A stretch of DNA of 64,000 nt from Streptomyces gelaticus (GCF_014649535.1 NZ_BMTF01000006.1:231434-295433); one strand, 5' to 3'. Shown: positions 48,258-56,837, counted from the first letter of the stretch. Program-made: numbers and translations. Notes: a model not told the origin generated them from the sequence alone.

Positions 48258-49076
48258 GTGGCTGATCTCATCACCGTCGACGACCCCGACGACCCCCGAC
48301 TGCGCGACTACACCGGGCTGACCGATGTCGAACTCCGGCGCCGGCGGGAGCCCGCCGAGGGCCTCTTCATCGCCGAGGGCGAGAAGGTGATCAGACGCGC
48401 CAAGCACGCCGGGTACGAGATGCGGTCCATGCTGCTCTCGGCGAAATGGGTCGACCTGATGCGCGACGTCATCGACGAGGTCCCCGCCCCGGTGTATGCG
48501 GTCAGCCCCGAGCTCGCCGAGCGCGTCACCGGCTACCACGTCCACCGCGGTGCCCTCGCCTCGATGCAGCGCAAGCCGCTGCCCACCGCCGACGAGCTGC
48601 TGACCACGGCCCGCAGGGTGGTCGTCATGGAGGCCGTCAACGACCACACCAACATCGGGGCGATCTTCCGCAGCGCCGCCGCGCTCGGCATGGACGCCGT
48701 ACTGCTCTCCCCGGACTGCGCCGACCCGCTCTACCGGCGTTCCGTCAAGGTATCGATGGGCGCGGTCTTCTCCGTCCCCTACGCCCGCCTCGGTACCTGG
48801 CCCAAGGACCTGGAGACCGTACGGGAAGCGGGCTTCAGGCTTCTCGCGCTGACCCCGGACGAGAAGGCCGGAAGCATCGACGAGGCGGCACCGCACCGGA
48901 TGGACAAGGTGGCGCTGATGCTGGGCGCCGAGGGCGACGGACTGTCCACCCGGGCGCTGGTCGCCGCCGACGAATGGGTACGCATCCCCATGGCCCACGG
49001 CGTCGATTCGCTCAACGTGGGAGCGGCCGCGGCGGTCGCGTTCTACGCGGTGGCATCGGGCCGCCCGGAGAACTGA
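48258..49076 (+). CDS. TrmH/SpoU-family RNA methyltransferase (second copy)
   Basis: 272 residues. An N-terminal substrate-binding domain (about 1-110: REPAEGLFIAEGEKVIRRA) is followed by the SPOUT domain with motif 1 NDHTNIGAIFRSAAALG, motif 2 MLGAEGDGL and motif 3 HGVDSLNVGAAAAVAFY. SAM-dependent ribose methylation of tRNA or rRNA is expected. GTG 48258 gives the family start; AAGG is the only weak ribosome site. Distinct in sequence from the copy at 313-1143. Confidence 0.88.
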   Translation: MADLITVDDPDDPRLRDYTGLTDVELRRRREPAEGLFIAEGEKVIRRAKHAGYEMRSMLLSAKWVDLMRDVIDEVPAPVYAVSPELAERVTGYHVHRGALASMQRKPLPTADELLTTARRVVVMEAVNDHTNIGAIFRSAAALGMDAVLLSPDCADPLYRRSVKVSMGAVFSVPYARLGTWPKDLETVREAGFRLLALTPDEKAGSIDEAAPHRMDKVALMLGAEGDGLSTRALVAADEWVRIPMAHGVDSLNVGAAAAVAFYAVASGRPEN

Positions 49077-49080
49077 CCGG

Positions 49081-50418
49081 CTACGGGAGCTGCCTGCTCT
49101 GCGGCGGGCCGTCGACCTGGGCCTGGGTCCGGGTCTCCTGCCGGCCCGGATCCAGGCCCAGCCCGCGGGAGGGCCCCTGGCAGCCCTGAGCCGCCGCGAT
49201 GCCGAGCGCCACCAGCAGCGTCACCACCACGAAGACGACGAGCCGCTGCCGCAGCAGGCGCGGATTGGCGGGCCGCAGTCCCGTCGACGTCGTACGGGTC
49301 CCGGGCCGCGTGCCCGGCCGGCCGTTCGTCCCGTGCGTACCCTGCGGGCGCCTGCCGGACCGGGTGGTGCTGCGCGGCGGCTGCTGCCGGGGGCGCGAAC
49401 CTCCGGTCCGGGGCGAACCGGCCCGCGACGACGAGGACGGTCTGCTGCCCTGGGGCTGCTTCTGCTTCTGCTGACGGGGCGCGGGAGGAGCCGCCCGCCG
49501 CGTCTGCTGCTCGGTGTACGGGCCGTCGAGGCGACCGGTCGGCCGGTCCAGCTCCTGTGCCGAACGCTGCACGGGCGGCCGGCTCTCGTGCAGCCCCTGA
49601 GCCTCCCGCGCCGCGATCTCCTTGAGCCGCATGGAGAGTTGGAGCGTGCTCGGCCGCTCCTCGGGATCCTTGGCCAGGCAGGCGCTCACCAGCGGTGCGA
49701 GCGCGTCGTGCACATCGCGCAACTGGGGCTCCTCGTGCACCACGCGGTACAGCATCACCTCGGAACTGCCGTGCCCGAAAGGCGAATCGGCCGTGGCCGC
49801 GTACGCCAGTGTGGCGCCGAGCGAGAACACGTCGGTCGCGGGCGTCACGGCCGCGCCGCGCACCTGCTCGGGCGCGAGGAATCCCGGCGAGCCCACCGCC
49901 GTACCGACATGGGTGAGGGTGGAGGCCCCGGTCGCCCAGGCGATCCCGAAGTCGATGATCCGGGGGCCCTTGGGGGAGAGGAGAATGTTCGACGGCTTCA
50001 GGTCGCGGTGGACGACACCGGCCTCGTGCACCGCCACCAGGCCCTCGGAGAGCGCCGCCCCGATCGAGGCGACCTCGGCTGCCGACAGCGGTCCCTCCTC
50101 GGCCACCTTGTCGTGCAGCGAGGGCCCCGGGACGTACTGCGTGGCGAACCACGGACGGTCCGCCTCCAGGTCCGCGGCCACCAGACGCGCCGTGCAGCCG
50201 CCACGGATCCGCCGGGCGGCGGACACCTCGCGCGCGAAACGGGAGCGGAACTCCTGGTCCTCCGCCAGATCCGGGCGGATCACCTTCAGCGCCACCCGTT
50301 GTCCCCGCCGGTCCGAACCCAGGTAGACGACACCCATGCCGCCCGCCCCGAGCCGCCGGTGCAGCCTGAACGAGCCGACGACACGCGGGTCCTCGCGCCG
50401 GAGCCGCATCATCGCCAT
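49081..50418 (-). CDS. Membrane-anchored serine/threonine protein kinase
   Basis: 445 residues. Hanks-type kinase domain at about 15-275: glycine loop LGAGGMGVVYLG, VALKVIR lysine, HRDLKPSNILL catalytic loop, DFGIAW, APEQ. Then a Pro/Gln/Arg-rich juxtamembrane linker (about 290-395), one transmembrane helix (VVFVVVTLLVALGIAAA) and a short extracellular tail of about 35 residues without PASTA repeats. ATG 50418 chosen; a second ATG is two codons on. Convergent with the methyltransferase, stops 4 bp apart. Substrates unknown. Confidence 0.92.
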   Translation of the reverse strand: MAMMRLRREDPRVVGSFRLHRRLGAGGMGVVYLGSDRRGQRVALKVIRPDLAEDQEFRSRFAREVSAARRIRGGCTARLVAADLEADRPWFATQYVPGPSLHDKVAEEGPLSAAEVASIGAALSEGLVAVHEAGVVHRDLKPSNILLSPKGPRIIDFGIAWATGASTLTHVGTAVGSPGFLAPEQVRGAAVTPATDVFSLGATLAYAATADSPFGHGSSEVMLYRVVHEEPQLRDVHDALAPLVSACLAKDPEERPSTLQLSMRLKEIAAREAQGLHESRPPVQRSAQELDRPTGRLDGPYTEQQTRRAAPPAPRQQKQKQPQGSRPSSSSRAGSPRTGGSRPRQQPPRSTTRSGRRPQGTHGTNGRPGTRPGTRTTSTGLRPANPRLLRQRLVVFVVVTLLVALGIAAAQGCQGPSRGLGLDPGRQETRTQAQVDGPPQSRQLP

Positions 50419-51010
50419 GTCTGCCCATCCCCGCTGCCTGGTCCGCCTGACGAGGCACAGCTTACGTACCCGGCGCCCGGGGTGCTCAGAGGCCGCGCCC
50501 TCGCCGGTCGATCGATTGTCGGTGCGCGGCGCGGCCCATGACGGGGCGTGCCTCCGGCGCGGGTCCCGCGCCGGGCGCGTCCGTGCCCCAAGGCGGTTGC
50601 GGTGACGGGAGGTTGGAGCCGCGACGGCCCAGGCGGCGGTACGGCGCGGACTTCGGCCCGGACGGACACGGGCGTACACCGGTGGCCGGTGGCCGGGGTC
50701 CGGGGGCGCGGAGGGTGAGTGATGTCACGGGGGCCACGGCCTTGCACAGCGCCACTGTGCCCAACCGCTACGGCGTCGCGGGAAGTTCGCCGCACCCCCT
50801 CCGGGATGTCCCCGGGATCAGGCACCCGGTCTCCACCCAGGGGAGTACATCCATGGCCCGGGGCTCATCCTCGGGGAGGCCCGGCATTCGGTACGCGGGC
50901 ATGACGCCCTTTGCCCCGCGCGTCCCTAATGTTGAGGTCAAGCGGCGGGCGCAGCACTCGTCCCCCGAGGTCACACGCCCGCCGCCCCATATCGAGTCAG
51001 GAGAGGAACC
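50419..51010. other. Long intergenic region upstream of kinase
   Basis: 592 bp without a gene I can support. It probably carries the kinase promoter on the minus strand and, at its right end, signals for the small ORF at 51011: TAATGT at 50927-50932 overlapping the inverted repeat TTGA-GG-TCAA (50933-50942), and AGGAGAGG before the ATG. Confidence 0.5.
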
Positions 51011-51217
51011 ATGGCGGACACGGCACCGCGGACCATGATCCGCACAGGACGCAGGGTCCATGCCCCGTTCGGGAGCCGCCCGTCGTCCGGCACCCGCCAC
51101 CCACTGGTGGCGACGGCGATGGTTCTTCCTCTGGCGGCCCTGCTCGTAGTCGTCTTCGGCGGCTGGGACGCAGTGGTCACACAGGCGTCGTCCGTGGGCG
51201 CGATGCTGGGGCGCTGA
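51011..51217 (+). CDS. Small single-span membrane protein
   Basis: 68 residues, function unknown. A basic, polar N-terminus (about 1-30, rich in Arg) precedes one hydrophobic span (HPLVATAMVLPLAALLVVVF) and a short outer tail. AGGAGAGGAACC directly before ATG 51011 is a good ribosome site, which supports translation. Isolated, with a large hairpin downstream. Confidence 0.6.
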   Translation: MADTAPRTMIRTGRRVHAPFGSRPSSGTRHPLVATAMVLPLAALLVVVFGGWDAVVTQASSVGAMLGR

Positions 51218-51300
51218 GCGGCGCCCCGGGTCCGGAAGAGCGGTCCGGACCGGGACATCCGGCCAAAAACCCCGTGGGGACGGGGGTGCGGCGGACGGCA

Positions 51301-51339
51301 GCGATTGTCCGGTCAGCTGGGGAGCTGACCGGACATCGC
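51301..51339 (+). terminator. Large hairpin after small membrane-protein ORF
   Basis: 13 perfect base pairs (TGTCCGGTCAGCT at 51306-51318 with its complement at 51323-51335), GGGG loop, and four more pairs after one bulged T. It lies 84 bp after the small ORF and 160 bp before the phosphotransferase gene. Confidence 0.7.
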
Positions 51340-51500
51340 GCTGTCCGGGCCCGTTCGCGACGAGCCGGCGACCGCACCGGCCACGGCATGTGCACTGCCG
51401 CGACCCTCTCCCCGCCCCTGCCCCCGGGCGACGCGCGTACGCTCATCGGCGGGCCCGGTGCGGACCGGCCGCCCGCACCTGTTCGCCACCGGGGGAGACC

Positions 51501-52472
51501 GTGACCACCGCAGTCGTACGCGCGCTGGGCGCCCTCGCCCACCGGGCCGCCCACGCCCACCCCGATGACCCTTGCGCCTGCCCGCCCCCGACGGTGCTCG
51601 CGGACCGTGCGGACGGCACGGTGGTCCGCAGCGGGGCCGTCGTCGCCAAGGCCCACGCCTCCGGCACGGACACCCCCGGCCTGCTCACCCGGCTCACCCT
51701 GGCGGACGACCCGCGCCTCACCGGCATCCTGCTCGCCCCCCTGGTGCCCCACCCCGCCGCACCGTCCGCCGCTCTCGACGGCCGCCCCGTCACCCTCTGG
51801 CCGCACGGCCGCCCCGTCGACCCCGGCGACCCCGACGCCGCCCCCTGGGAAGAGGCCGCCGCACTGTTGGCCGGGCTCCACCGGACACCGGCGCCGCCCT
51901 CCCTCGTGCTCCCGCCCATGCGGGGCCCCGCGAAGGCCGCGCTCGCCGTCGCCCGGATGCGCGCGGCCCGACCGGCCGACCCGGCCACCGCCCCCGTGCT
52001 CGAAGCCTGGCGCCGCCTGCCGGCCTGGGCCCGCGACGAGGCCGCAGCTCCCGCGCGCCGTTCGCGCTTCCTCTGTCACGGCGATCTGCACCTCGGCCAG
52101 CTCGTCCGCCACCCCGCCCCGCACGGGCCCTGGCTGCTCATCGACGTCGACGACGCCGGTCTTGGCGACCCCGCCTGGGACCTGGCCCGCCCCGCCGCCT
52201 GGTACGCGGCCGGGATCCTGCCCCCCGAGGTCTGGCTCCGCTTCCTGGAGGCCTACCGGGCGGCGGGCGGCCCCGCCGTACGCGCCGAGGGCGATCCCTG
52301 GCCGGAGCTGGATGTGCCGGCCCGCGCACTGACCGTCCAGACCGCGGCGCTGGCGTTCGCCAAGTCCGCGACGGAGGAACGGACTCCGGACGAGGTGGAG
52401 CTGGCGATGATCGACGCCTGTGCGCGAATCGCATCCCTCCCGCCCGAGTTGGGTGCCCGAAACCCGTCGTAG
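51501..52472 (+). CDS. Aminoglycoside phosphotransferase-fold (APH) protein
   Basis: 323 residues. The kinase-like core is clear: LCHGDLHLGQLVR (catalytic Brenner motif HGDxHxxN-like, with Gln in place of Asn) and LIDVDDAGLGDPAWDLAR (metal-binding DxD/D). The N-terminal lobe carries VVRSGAVVAKAH with the ATP-binding lysine. Substrate could be an antibiotic, sugar or other small molecule. Start GTG 51501 with GGGGGAG about 4 nt upstream. Followed closely by the zinc-ribbon protein. Confidence 0.82.
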   Translation: MTTAVVRALGALAHRAAHAHPDDPCACPPPTVLADRADGTVVRSGAVVAKAHASGTDTPGLLTRLTLADDPRLTGILLAPLVPHPAAPSAALDGRPVTLWPHGRPVDPGDPDAAPWEEAAALLAGLHRTPAPPSLVLPPMRGPAKAALAVARMRAARPADPATAPVLEAWRRLPAWARDEAAAPARRSRFLCHGDLHLGQLVRHPAPHGPWLLIDVDDAGLGDPAWDLARPAAWYAAGILPPEVWLRFLEAYRAAGGPAVRAEGDPWPELDVPARALTVQTAALAFAKSATEERTPDEVELAMIDACARIASLPPELGARNPS

Positions 52473-52540
52473 GCTGAACCGACCGTCGGCGGGCATGAAT
52501 TCCGGCGACGGCGACCCGACGGCGAGGAGTGAGCCGAACC

Positions 52541-52813
52541 ATGCAGTGTCCCAAGTGCCACGCACAGATGCACACGTACAACCGCAACGGCATACAGATC
52601 GAGCAGTGCAGCGGCTGCCGGGGAATCTTCCTCGACTACGGCGAGCTGGAGTCCCTCACCCGTATCGAGGCGCAGTGGACACAGCAGGCCCCGCCCGCAC
52701 CGCCGGCCCCGCAGGCCTACCCGGCCGCCCCGGCACCCGCCTGGGGTGCCCCGCAGCACCACGGCGGTCACTACCGGCACAAGAGCTTCGGCCGCATGCT
52801 CTTCTCGTCCTGA
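52541..52813 (+). CDS. TFIIB-type zinc-ribbon protein
   Basis: 90 residues. N-terminal zinc ribbon with CPKC and CSGC pairs (MQCPKCHAQM ... IEQCSGCRGIFLDYGELE), then a Pro/Ala/His-rich tail ending FGRMLFSS. The zf-TFIIB family is of unknown role in bacteria. ATG 52541 begins the MQCPKC motif, with GAGGAG about 11 nt upstream; a GTG at 52529 is alternative. Confidence 0.85.
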   Translation: MQCPKCHAQMHTYNRNGIQIEQCSGCRGIFLDYGELESLTRIEAQWTQQAPPAPPAPQAYPAAPAPAWGAPQHHGGHYRHKSFGRMLFSS

Positions 52814-52857
52814 ACGGACCGACCGGCCCTGAGCGGGCCGACTCCGGCGAGCCACTG

Positions 52858-52894
52858 ACCGCGGGCCCGGACGCCTTCCGTCCGGGCCCGCGGT
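52858..52894 (+). terminator. Terminator after zinc-ribbon gene
   Basis: Perfect 15-bp stem (52858-52872 with 52880-52894), 7-nt loop. Confidence 0.8.
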
Positions 52895-52928
52895 GTGTCC
52901 GTACCGGGGCCCGTGCTCAGGAGCACGA

Positions 52929-52962
52929 CAGAGCCCCGGTCGTCGGAACGACCGGGGCTCTG
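52929..52962 (-). terminator. Terminator of the Gly-Cys-Val-Val-Val tRNA operon
   Basis: 15-bp perfect stem (52929-52943 with 52948-52962) and a 4-nt loop, only 2 bp beyond the CCA end of the last tRNA on the minus strand. Confidence 0.85.
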
Positions 52963-52964
52963 GC

Positions 52965-53039
52965 TGGTGCGCGATACTGGGATTGAACCAGTGACCTCTT
53001 CCGTGTCAGGGAAGCGCTCTCCCGCTGAGCTAATCGCGC
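52965..53039 (-). tRNA. tRNA-Val (GAC), copy 1
   Basis: Cloverleaf on the minus strand: acceptor GCGCGAT/ATCGCGC, D-arm TAGCTCAGCGGGAGAGC, anticodon loop with GAC (CTTCC-CTGACAC-GGAAG), T-arm GGTTCAATCCC. CCA is encoded (complement of 52965-52967). Last gene of the tRNA operon. Confidence 0.97.
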
Positions 53040-53062
53040 AGGGTGAACCTGCGTGTACTGCG

Positions 53063-53134
53063 TGCGCGATACTGGGATTGAACCAGTGACCTCTTCCGTG
53101 TCAGGGAAGCGCTCTCCCGCTGAGCTAATCGCGC
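53063..53134 (-). tRNA. tRNA-Val (GAC), copy 2
   Basis: Identical to copy 1 through the body, with acceptor GCGCGAT/ATCGCGC, anticodon GAC, discriminator A. CCA is not encoded. 23 bp separate it from copy 1 as CCA-inclusive coordinates allow. Confidence 0.97.
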
Positions 53135-53153
53135 GGGGATCCTTGCGGATCAG

Positions 53154-53225
53154 TGGACGATACTGGGATTGAACCAGTGACCTCTTCCGTGTCAGGGAAG
53201 CGCTCTCCCGCTGAGCTAATCGTCC
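53154..53225 (-). tRNA. tRNA-Val (GAC), copy 3 with altered acceptor stem
   Basis: Same body and GAC anticodon as copies 1 and 2, but acceptor stem GGACGAT/ATCGTCC: pairs 2 and 3 are changed with compensation on both sides. CCA not encoded. Its 5' end is one base from the CCA end of tRNA-Cys. Confidence 0.97.
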
Positions 53226-53226
53226 T

Positions 53227-53300
53227 TGGAGGTGGAGACGGGATTTGAACCCGTGTAGACGGCTTTGCAGGCCGTTGCCTCGCCTCTCGGCCACTCCACC
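53227..53300 (-). tRNA. tRNA-Cys (GCA)
   Basis: Minus strand: acceptor GGTGGAG/CTCCACC, discriminator U, anticodon loop CCTGCAAAG with GCA, T-arm GGGTTCAAATCCC. CCA encoded (complement of 53227-53229). Confidence 0.97.
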
Positions 53301-53337
53301 ACGAGCGAGGGTTCGGGAAGATCCCCCACCTTGTGCG

Positions 53338-53410
53338 AGCGGACGACCAGGTTCGAACTGGCGACCTCAACCTTGGCAAGGTTGCGCTCTACCAACTGAG
53401 CTACGTCCGC
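53338..53410 (-). tRNA. tRNA-Gly (GCC)
   Basis: Minus strand: acceptor GCGGACG/CGTCCGC, D-arm with AGCTCAGTTGGTAGAGC, anticodon loop CTTGCCAAG with GCC, T-arm CAGTTCGAACCTG. CCA not encoded. First gene of the five-tRNA operon. Confidence 0.97.
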
Positions 53411-53452
53411 TTGTCTTTCCCGGTCCGCTTGCGCGTCCCGGCGACGTGTTGA

Positions 53453-53480
53453 ACTCTAGCGGATTCCCGGGCCAGTACAA
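53453..53480 (-). promoter_or_regulatory. Promoter of the tRNA operon
   Basis: Minus strand: -35 TTGTAC (complement of 53475-53480), 16-bp spacer, -10 TAGAGT (complement of 53453-53458). Transcription would start near 53446, about 36 nt before tRNA-Gly. Confidence 0.7.
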
Positions 53481-53556
53481 AAACGCGTTTGTGCAGCGTG
53501 CTGAGGTGCGCTCGCACCGGCGCGGGCCATCGCGCGCCGTCACTAGACTCAACGAC

Positions 53557-54609
53557 GTGCACGACCTAGCTCCAATGGCCCGCTTCGGCGGCCTCGTCGC
53601 GTCCGATCTGCAGGACGTGACCAGTGATCCTGCCGCCCTCGAGTCGACCGGCTTCTGGGCCGTGTCCGCCGATTTCGAGGGCCGCCTCGTCTGCGCGCGC
53701 TTCGGCTCCGTACGTACGGGGGCGGTGCCCGCCCCCGTACCGGGCGCCTGGCGCGGGCCCGCGGCCGGTGACTGGACCTCGTCGCTGGACCGCGCCGCGT
53801 ACGTCGCGGGCGTACGGCGGATCCGCGCGTACATCGCGGCGGGCGAGGTCTACCAGGCCAACCTCTGCCGGGTGCTGACCGCGCCACTGCCCGACCCGGG
53901 CGCCGCGGACGTGGACGCGCTGACCGCGCTGCTCGCCCGCGGTAACCCCGCCCCGTACGCAGGAACGATTCGGCTGCCCGGGCACGGCGTGGAGATCGCC
54001 ACCGCCTCCCCCGAGCTCTTCCTGAAGCGGGACGGCCGGACCGTCGAGTCGGGACCGATCAAGGGCACCGGCCGCACCGAGGCCGACCTGCTGGAGAAGG
54101 ACCACGCCGAGAACGTGATGATCGTCGACCTGGTCCGCAACGACCTGGGCCGGGTCTGCGCCACCGGATCGGTCACCGTCCCCGGCCTCTGCGTGGTCGA
54201 GAAGCACCCCGGCCTGGTCCATCTCGTCTCCACCGTGCGCGGGGAGCTCGCCGGGGACGCCGGCTGGCCCGAACTCCTCGACGCGACGTTTCCGCCCGGC
54301 TCCGTCACCGGGGCACCCAAGTCCAGCGCTCTGCGGATCATCGAGGAGCTGGAGACCGCACCGCGCGGTCCCTACTGCGGAGGCATCGGCTGGGTCGATG
54401 CCGACCGCCGCACCGCATCGCTCGCCGTCGGCATACGTACCTTCTGGATCGACCGCACCGGCACCGCCCCGGTTCTCCGCTTCGGTACCGGGGCCGGCAT
54501 CACCTGGGGCTCGGACCCGGAACGCGAGTGGGACGAGACCGAACTCAAGGCGTCCCGGCTGCTCGCTGTAGCGTCGGGCGTTCACGAAGCAATGGGAAGG
54601 ACCGCGTGA
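53557..54609 (+). CDS. pabB: Chorismate-binding aminodeoxychorismate synthase component I
   Basis: 350 residues of the chorismate-utilising fold: AYIAAGEVYQANLCRVL, SPELFLKRDGRTVESGPIKGTGRT, HAENVMIVDLVRNDLGR, FPPGSVTGAPKSSALRIIEELE. Makes 4-amino-4-deoxychorismate for folate or pABA-derived metabolites; the glutaminase partner is elsewhere. The start is GTG 53557: -10 TAGACT (53544-53549) ends 7 nt before it and no ribosome site is present, so it is probably leaderless. The stop overlaps the pabC start by one base. Confidence 0.9.
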   Translation: MHDLAPMARFGGLVASDLQDVTSDPAALESTGFWAVSADFEGRLVCARFGSVRTGAVPAPVPGAWRGPAAGDWTSSLDRAAYVAGVRRIRAYIAAGEVYQANLCRVLTAPLPDPGAADVDALTALLARGNPAPYAGTIRLPGHGVEIATASPELFLKRDGRTVESGPIKGTGRTEADLLEKDHAENVMIVDLVRNDLGRVCATGSVTVPGLCVVEKHPGLVHLVSTVRGELAGDAGWPELLDATFPPGSVTGAPKSSALRIIEELETAPRGPYCGGIGWVDADRRTASLAVGIRTFWIDRTGTAPVLRFGTGAGITWGSDPEREWDETELKASRLLAVASGVHEAMGRTA

Positions 54610-55430
54610 TGAGGATCTGGGTCAACGGCGAACTGCGCGATGCCGAAGACGCCATGGTGTCCGTGCTGGACCACGGACTCACTGTCGGGGACGGCATCTT
54701 CGAGACGGTCAGGACCGTCGACGGCAGGCCCTTCGCCCTCACCCGCCACCTCGGCCGGCTGACCCGCTCGGCCCGCGGCCTCGGACTCCCCGACCCCGAC
54801 CTCGACGAGGTCCGCCGCGCCTGCGCCGATGTCATCGACGCCAACCCGATGGCGCTCGGCAGGCTGCGCATCACCTACACCGGAGGGCTCTCCCCCCTCG
54901 GCTCCGACCGCGGCAAAGCCGGCCCCGGCCTCGTCGTCGCCCTCGGCGAGGCGGCCCGCCGTCCCGACACCACCGCCGTGATCACCGTTCCCTGGACGCG
55001 CAACGAACGCAGTGCGCTGGCCGGGCTCAAGACCACTTCGTACGCCGAGAACGTCGTCGCCCTGGCCCGCGCCCATGAGCACGGCGCCTCGGAGGCGCTC
55101 TTCGCCAACACGGCCGGGCAGCTCTGCGAGGGCACCGGCTCCAATGTCTTCGTCGTCCTCGACGGGCAGCTGCACACCCCGCCGGTCGCCTCCGGGTGCC
55201 TCGCCGGGATCACCCGCGCGCTGGCCGTGGAGTGGACGGGCGCGCAGGAGACCGAGCTGCCGTTCGACGTCCTGGAGCGGGCCGAGGAGATCTTCCTCAC
55301 CTCCACCCTGCGCGACGTGCAGGCCGTGCACCGGGTGGACGGCCGGGAGCTGCCCGGCGGGCCCGGACCTGTGACCGCCAAGGCCATGCGGATCTTCGAC
55401 GAGCGGGCGGGCGACGACCTCGACCCGTAA
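54609..55430 (+). CDS. pabC: Aminodeoxychorismate lyase / class IV aminotransferase
   Basis: 273 residues, fold-type IV PLP enzyme (DHGLTVGDGIFETVRTVDGRPF, LKTTSYAENVVALARAHEHGASEALF with the PLP lysine, EGTGSNVFVVLDGQLHTPP, EEIFLTSTLRDVQAV). Coupled by TGATG to pabB, which favours aminodeoxychorismate lyase (releasing pyruvate to give pABA) over branched-chain or D-amino acid aminotransferase. Confidence 0.88.
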   Translation: MRIWVNGELRDAEDAMVSVLDHGLTVGDGIFETVRTVDGRPFALTRHLGRLTRSARGLGLPDPDLDEVRRACADVIDANPMALGRLRITYTGGLSPLGSDRGKAGPGLVVALGEAARRPDTTAVITVPWTRNERSALAGLKTTSYAENVVALARAHEHGASEALFANTAGQLCEGTGSNVFVVLDGQLHTPPVASGCLAGITRALAVEWTGAQETELPFDVLERAEEIFLTSTLRDVQAVHRVDGRELPGGPGPVTAKAMRIFDERAGDDLDP

Positions 55431-55472
55431 ACCCGGGTGACGGACCGGGCCGCAGCGGATAGAACATCTGCG

Positions 55473-56309
55473 ATGACCACTACCCTCCGGCCGACCGGGC
55501 CGATCCAGGAAGGCGCCGACGGCGCGAAGAGCCGCACGTACGACGTGTGCGACAACGGGCGGCCCATCGGCACCGTCGAGATCGGCACCGACGCCGCGTT
55601 CGGCAGTGCCACCGGCGCACTGCGCTCCCTGAGCATCGAGGAACCGAGCCGGCGCCGGGGCCGCGGCACCGTGGCCGGGCTCGCAGCCGAGGAGGTGCTG
55701 CGCGGGTGGGGCTGCGGTCTGGTGCGCCTGTCGGTCCCGGAGGGCAACGAGGGGGCCGGACGCCTGGCGGCCGCCCTCGGCTACACCGAACGCAGCCGCA
55801 ACATGCTCAAGCACCTCGACCCGGCGGCACCCGCGCTCCCGGACGGAGTCGCGACCCGGGAGATGAGTGCCGAGGAGTTCACGGCCTGGCAGCGCACCAG
55901 CGTCGACACGTATGCCCGGTCCTGGATCGACCAGGGTGTTCCGGCCGAACAGGCCATGCGCAAGTCCCGCTCCGACCACGCCCGCAACCTGCCGGACGGA
56001 CTGGCCACCCGGGGAATGTACTTCCACGTCCTCGTCGCCGGGGGCACGGTCGTCGGCCATGTGTGGGTCTCGGTGCGCGAGGGCGACGACGGCGAGACGA
56101 CCGGGTTCGTCTTCGACGTCGAGGTGGACGAGGAGTACCGGGGCCGCGGCCACGGGCGTGCCCTGATGGCGCAGGCCGAGCACATCACGCTGGCCGCGGG
56201 CCCCCGGCGCCTCGGACTGCACGTGTTCGCCGCCAACACGCCCGCCCTGCGGCTGTACGAGTCGCTCGGGTACCGGACGACCCGGTACAACCTGGCCAAG
56301 GACCTCTGA
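55473..56309 (+). CDS. Tandem GNAT acetyltransferase
   Basis: 278 residues with two GNAT modules. The N-terminal one is partial (SIEEPSRRRGRGTVAGLAAEEVLRGWG). The C-terminal one is complete (FVFDVEVDEEYRGRGHGRALMAQAE, LGLHVFAANTPALRLYESLGYRTTRYNL). Only the second has an evident full acetyl-CoA site. Substrate unknown. Ends 12 bp from the convergent DsbA gene. Confidence 0.85.
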   Translation: MTTTLRPTGPIQEGADGAKSRTYDVCDNGRPIGTVEIGTDAAFGSATGALRSLSIEEPSRRRGRGTVAGLAAEEVLRGWGCGLVRLSVPEGNEGAGRLAAALGYTERSRNMLKHLDPAAPALPDGVATREMSAEEFTAWQRTSVDTYARSWIDQGVPAEQAMRKSRSDHARNLPDGLATRGMYFHVLVAGGTVVGHVWVSVREGDDGETTGFVFDVEVDEEYRGRGHGRALMAQAEHITLAAGPRRLGLHVFAANTPALRLYESLGYRTTRYNLAKDL

Positions 56310-56321
56310 GGACCGGGCCGC

Positions 56322-56837
56322 TCAGCCTCGCCCGGCGAGCAGCCGGTCGGCGATCTCCTCGATCCGTTCGCGCAGCCCGTCCTGGCTCCTGCCGCCGTCC
56401 AGCCGCTCGCCGCCGATCACATACGTCGGGGTGCCGGTGACCCCGATCGCCTTGCCCTCGGCCTGGTCGGCGTCGACGATCAGCATGTGGCGTCCGTCGA
56501 TCAGCGCGGTGTCCATCTCCTCGGTGTCCAGGCCGAGTTCCCGCGCCACCTCGACGAGCAGCGGCTCGCCGGTGCGGGCGAGATCGGCGGTACGGGCGAG
56601 CACCGCCTCGATGTACGGCCAGTCCTTGCCCTGGGCGGCGGCCTCCTCGGCGGCCTGCGCGGCTGCGTAGGCGTGCTTGTGCTTCTCCAGCGGGAAGTGG
56701 CGCAGCCGCACATCCAGCCGGTCGCCGTACTTGGCCCGCAGGGCGTGCACATCGGTGAGGGCCTGGTGACAGTCGGGGCACTGGAGCTCGCACCAGACGT
56801 CGAGGACGAGGGGGGCCGCAGGGGTGGAATCGCTCAT
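56322..56837 (-). CDS. DsbA-family thioredoxin-fold oxidoreductase
   Basis: 171 residues. N-terminal strand VLDVWCELQCPDCHQAL has a CPDC redox motif, an alpha-helical insert follows (HKHAYAAAQAAEEAAAQGKDW), and the cis-Pro loop GVTGTPTYVIGGERLDGG closes the active site. No signal peptide, so it is probably a cytoplasmic DsbA-like/FrnE-type protein. Start 56837 (MSDSTPAAP). Not in an operon. Confidence 0.88.
   Translation of the reverse strand: MSDSTPAAPLVLDVWCELQCPDCHQALTDVHALRAKYGDRLDVRLRHFPLEKHKHAYAAAQAAEEAAAQGKDWPYIEAVLARTADLARTGEPLLVEVARELGLDTEEMDTALIDGRHMLIVDADQAEGKAIGVTGTPTYVIGGERLDGGRSQDGLRERIEEIADRLLAGRG

Noticed and set aside
50419..51010. Short open frames in the gap upstream of the kinase
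   Set aside because: They overlap one another in several frames, lack start signals and encode Arg/Pro/Gly-rich shadow sequence.
52965..53225. Three regularly spaced about 72-bp repeats that resemble a CRISPR-like array
   Set aside because: They are three tRNA-Val(GAC) genes with full cloverleaves.
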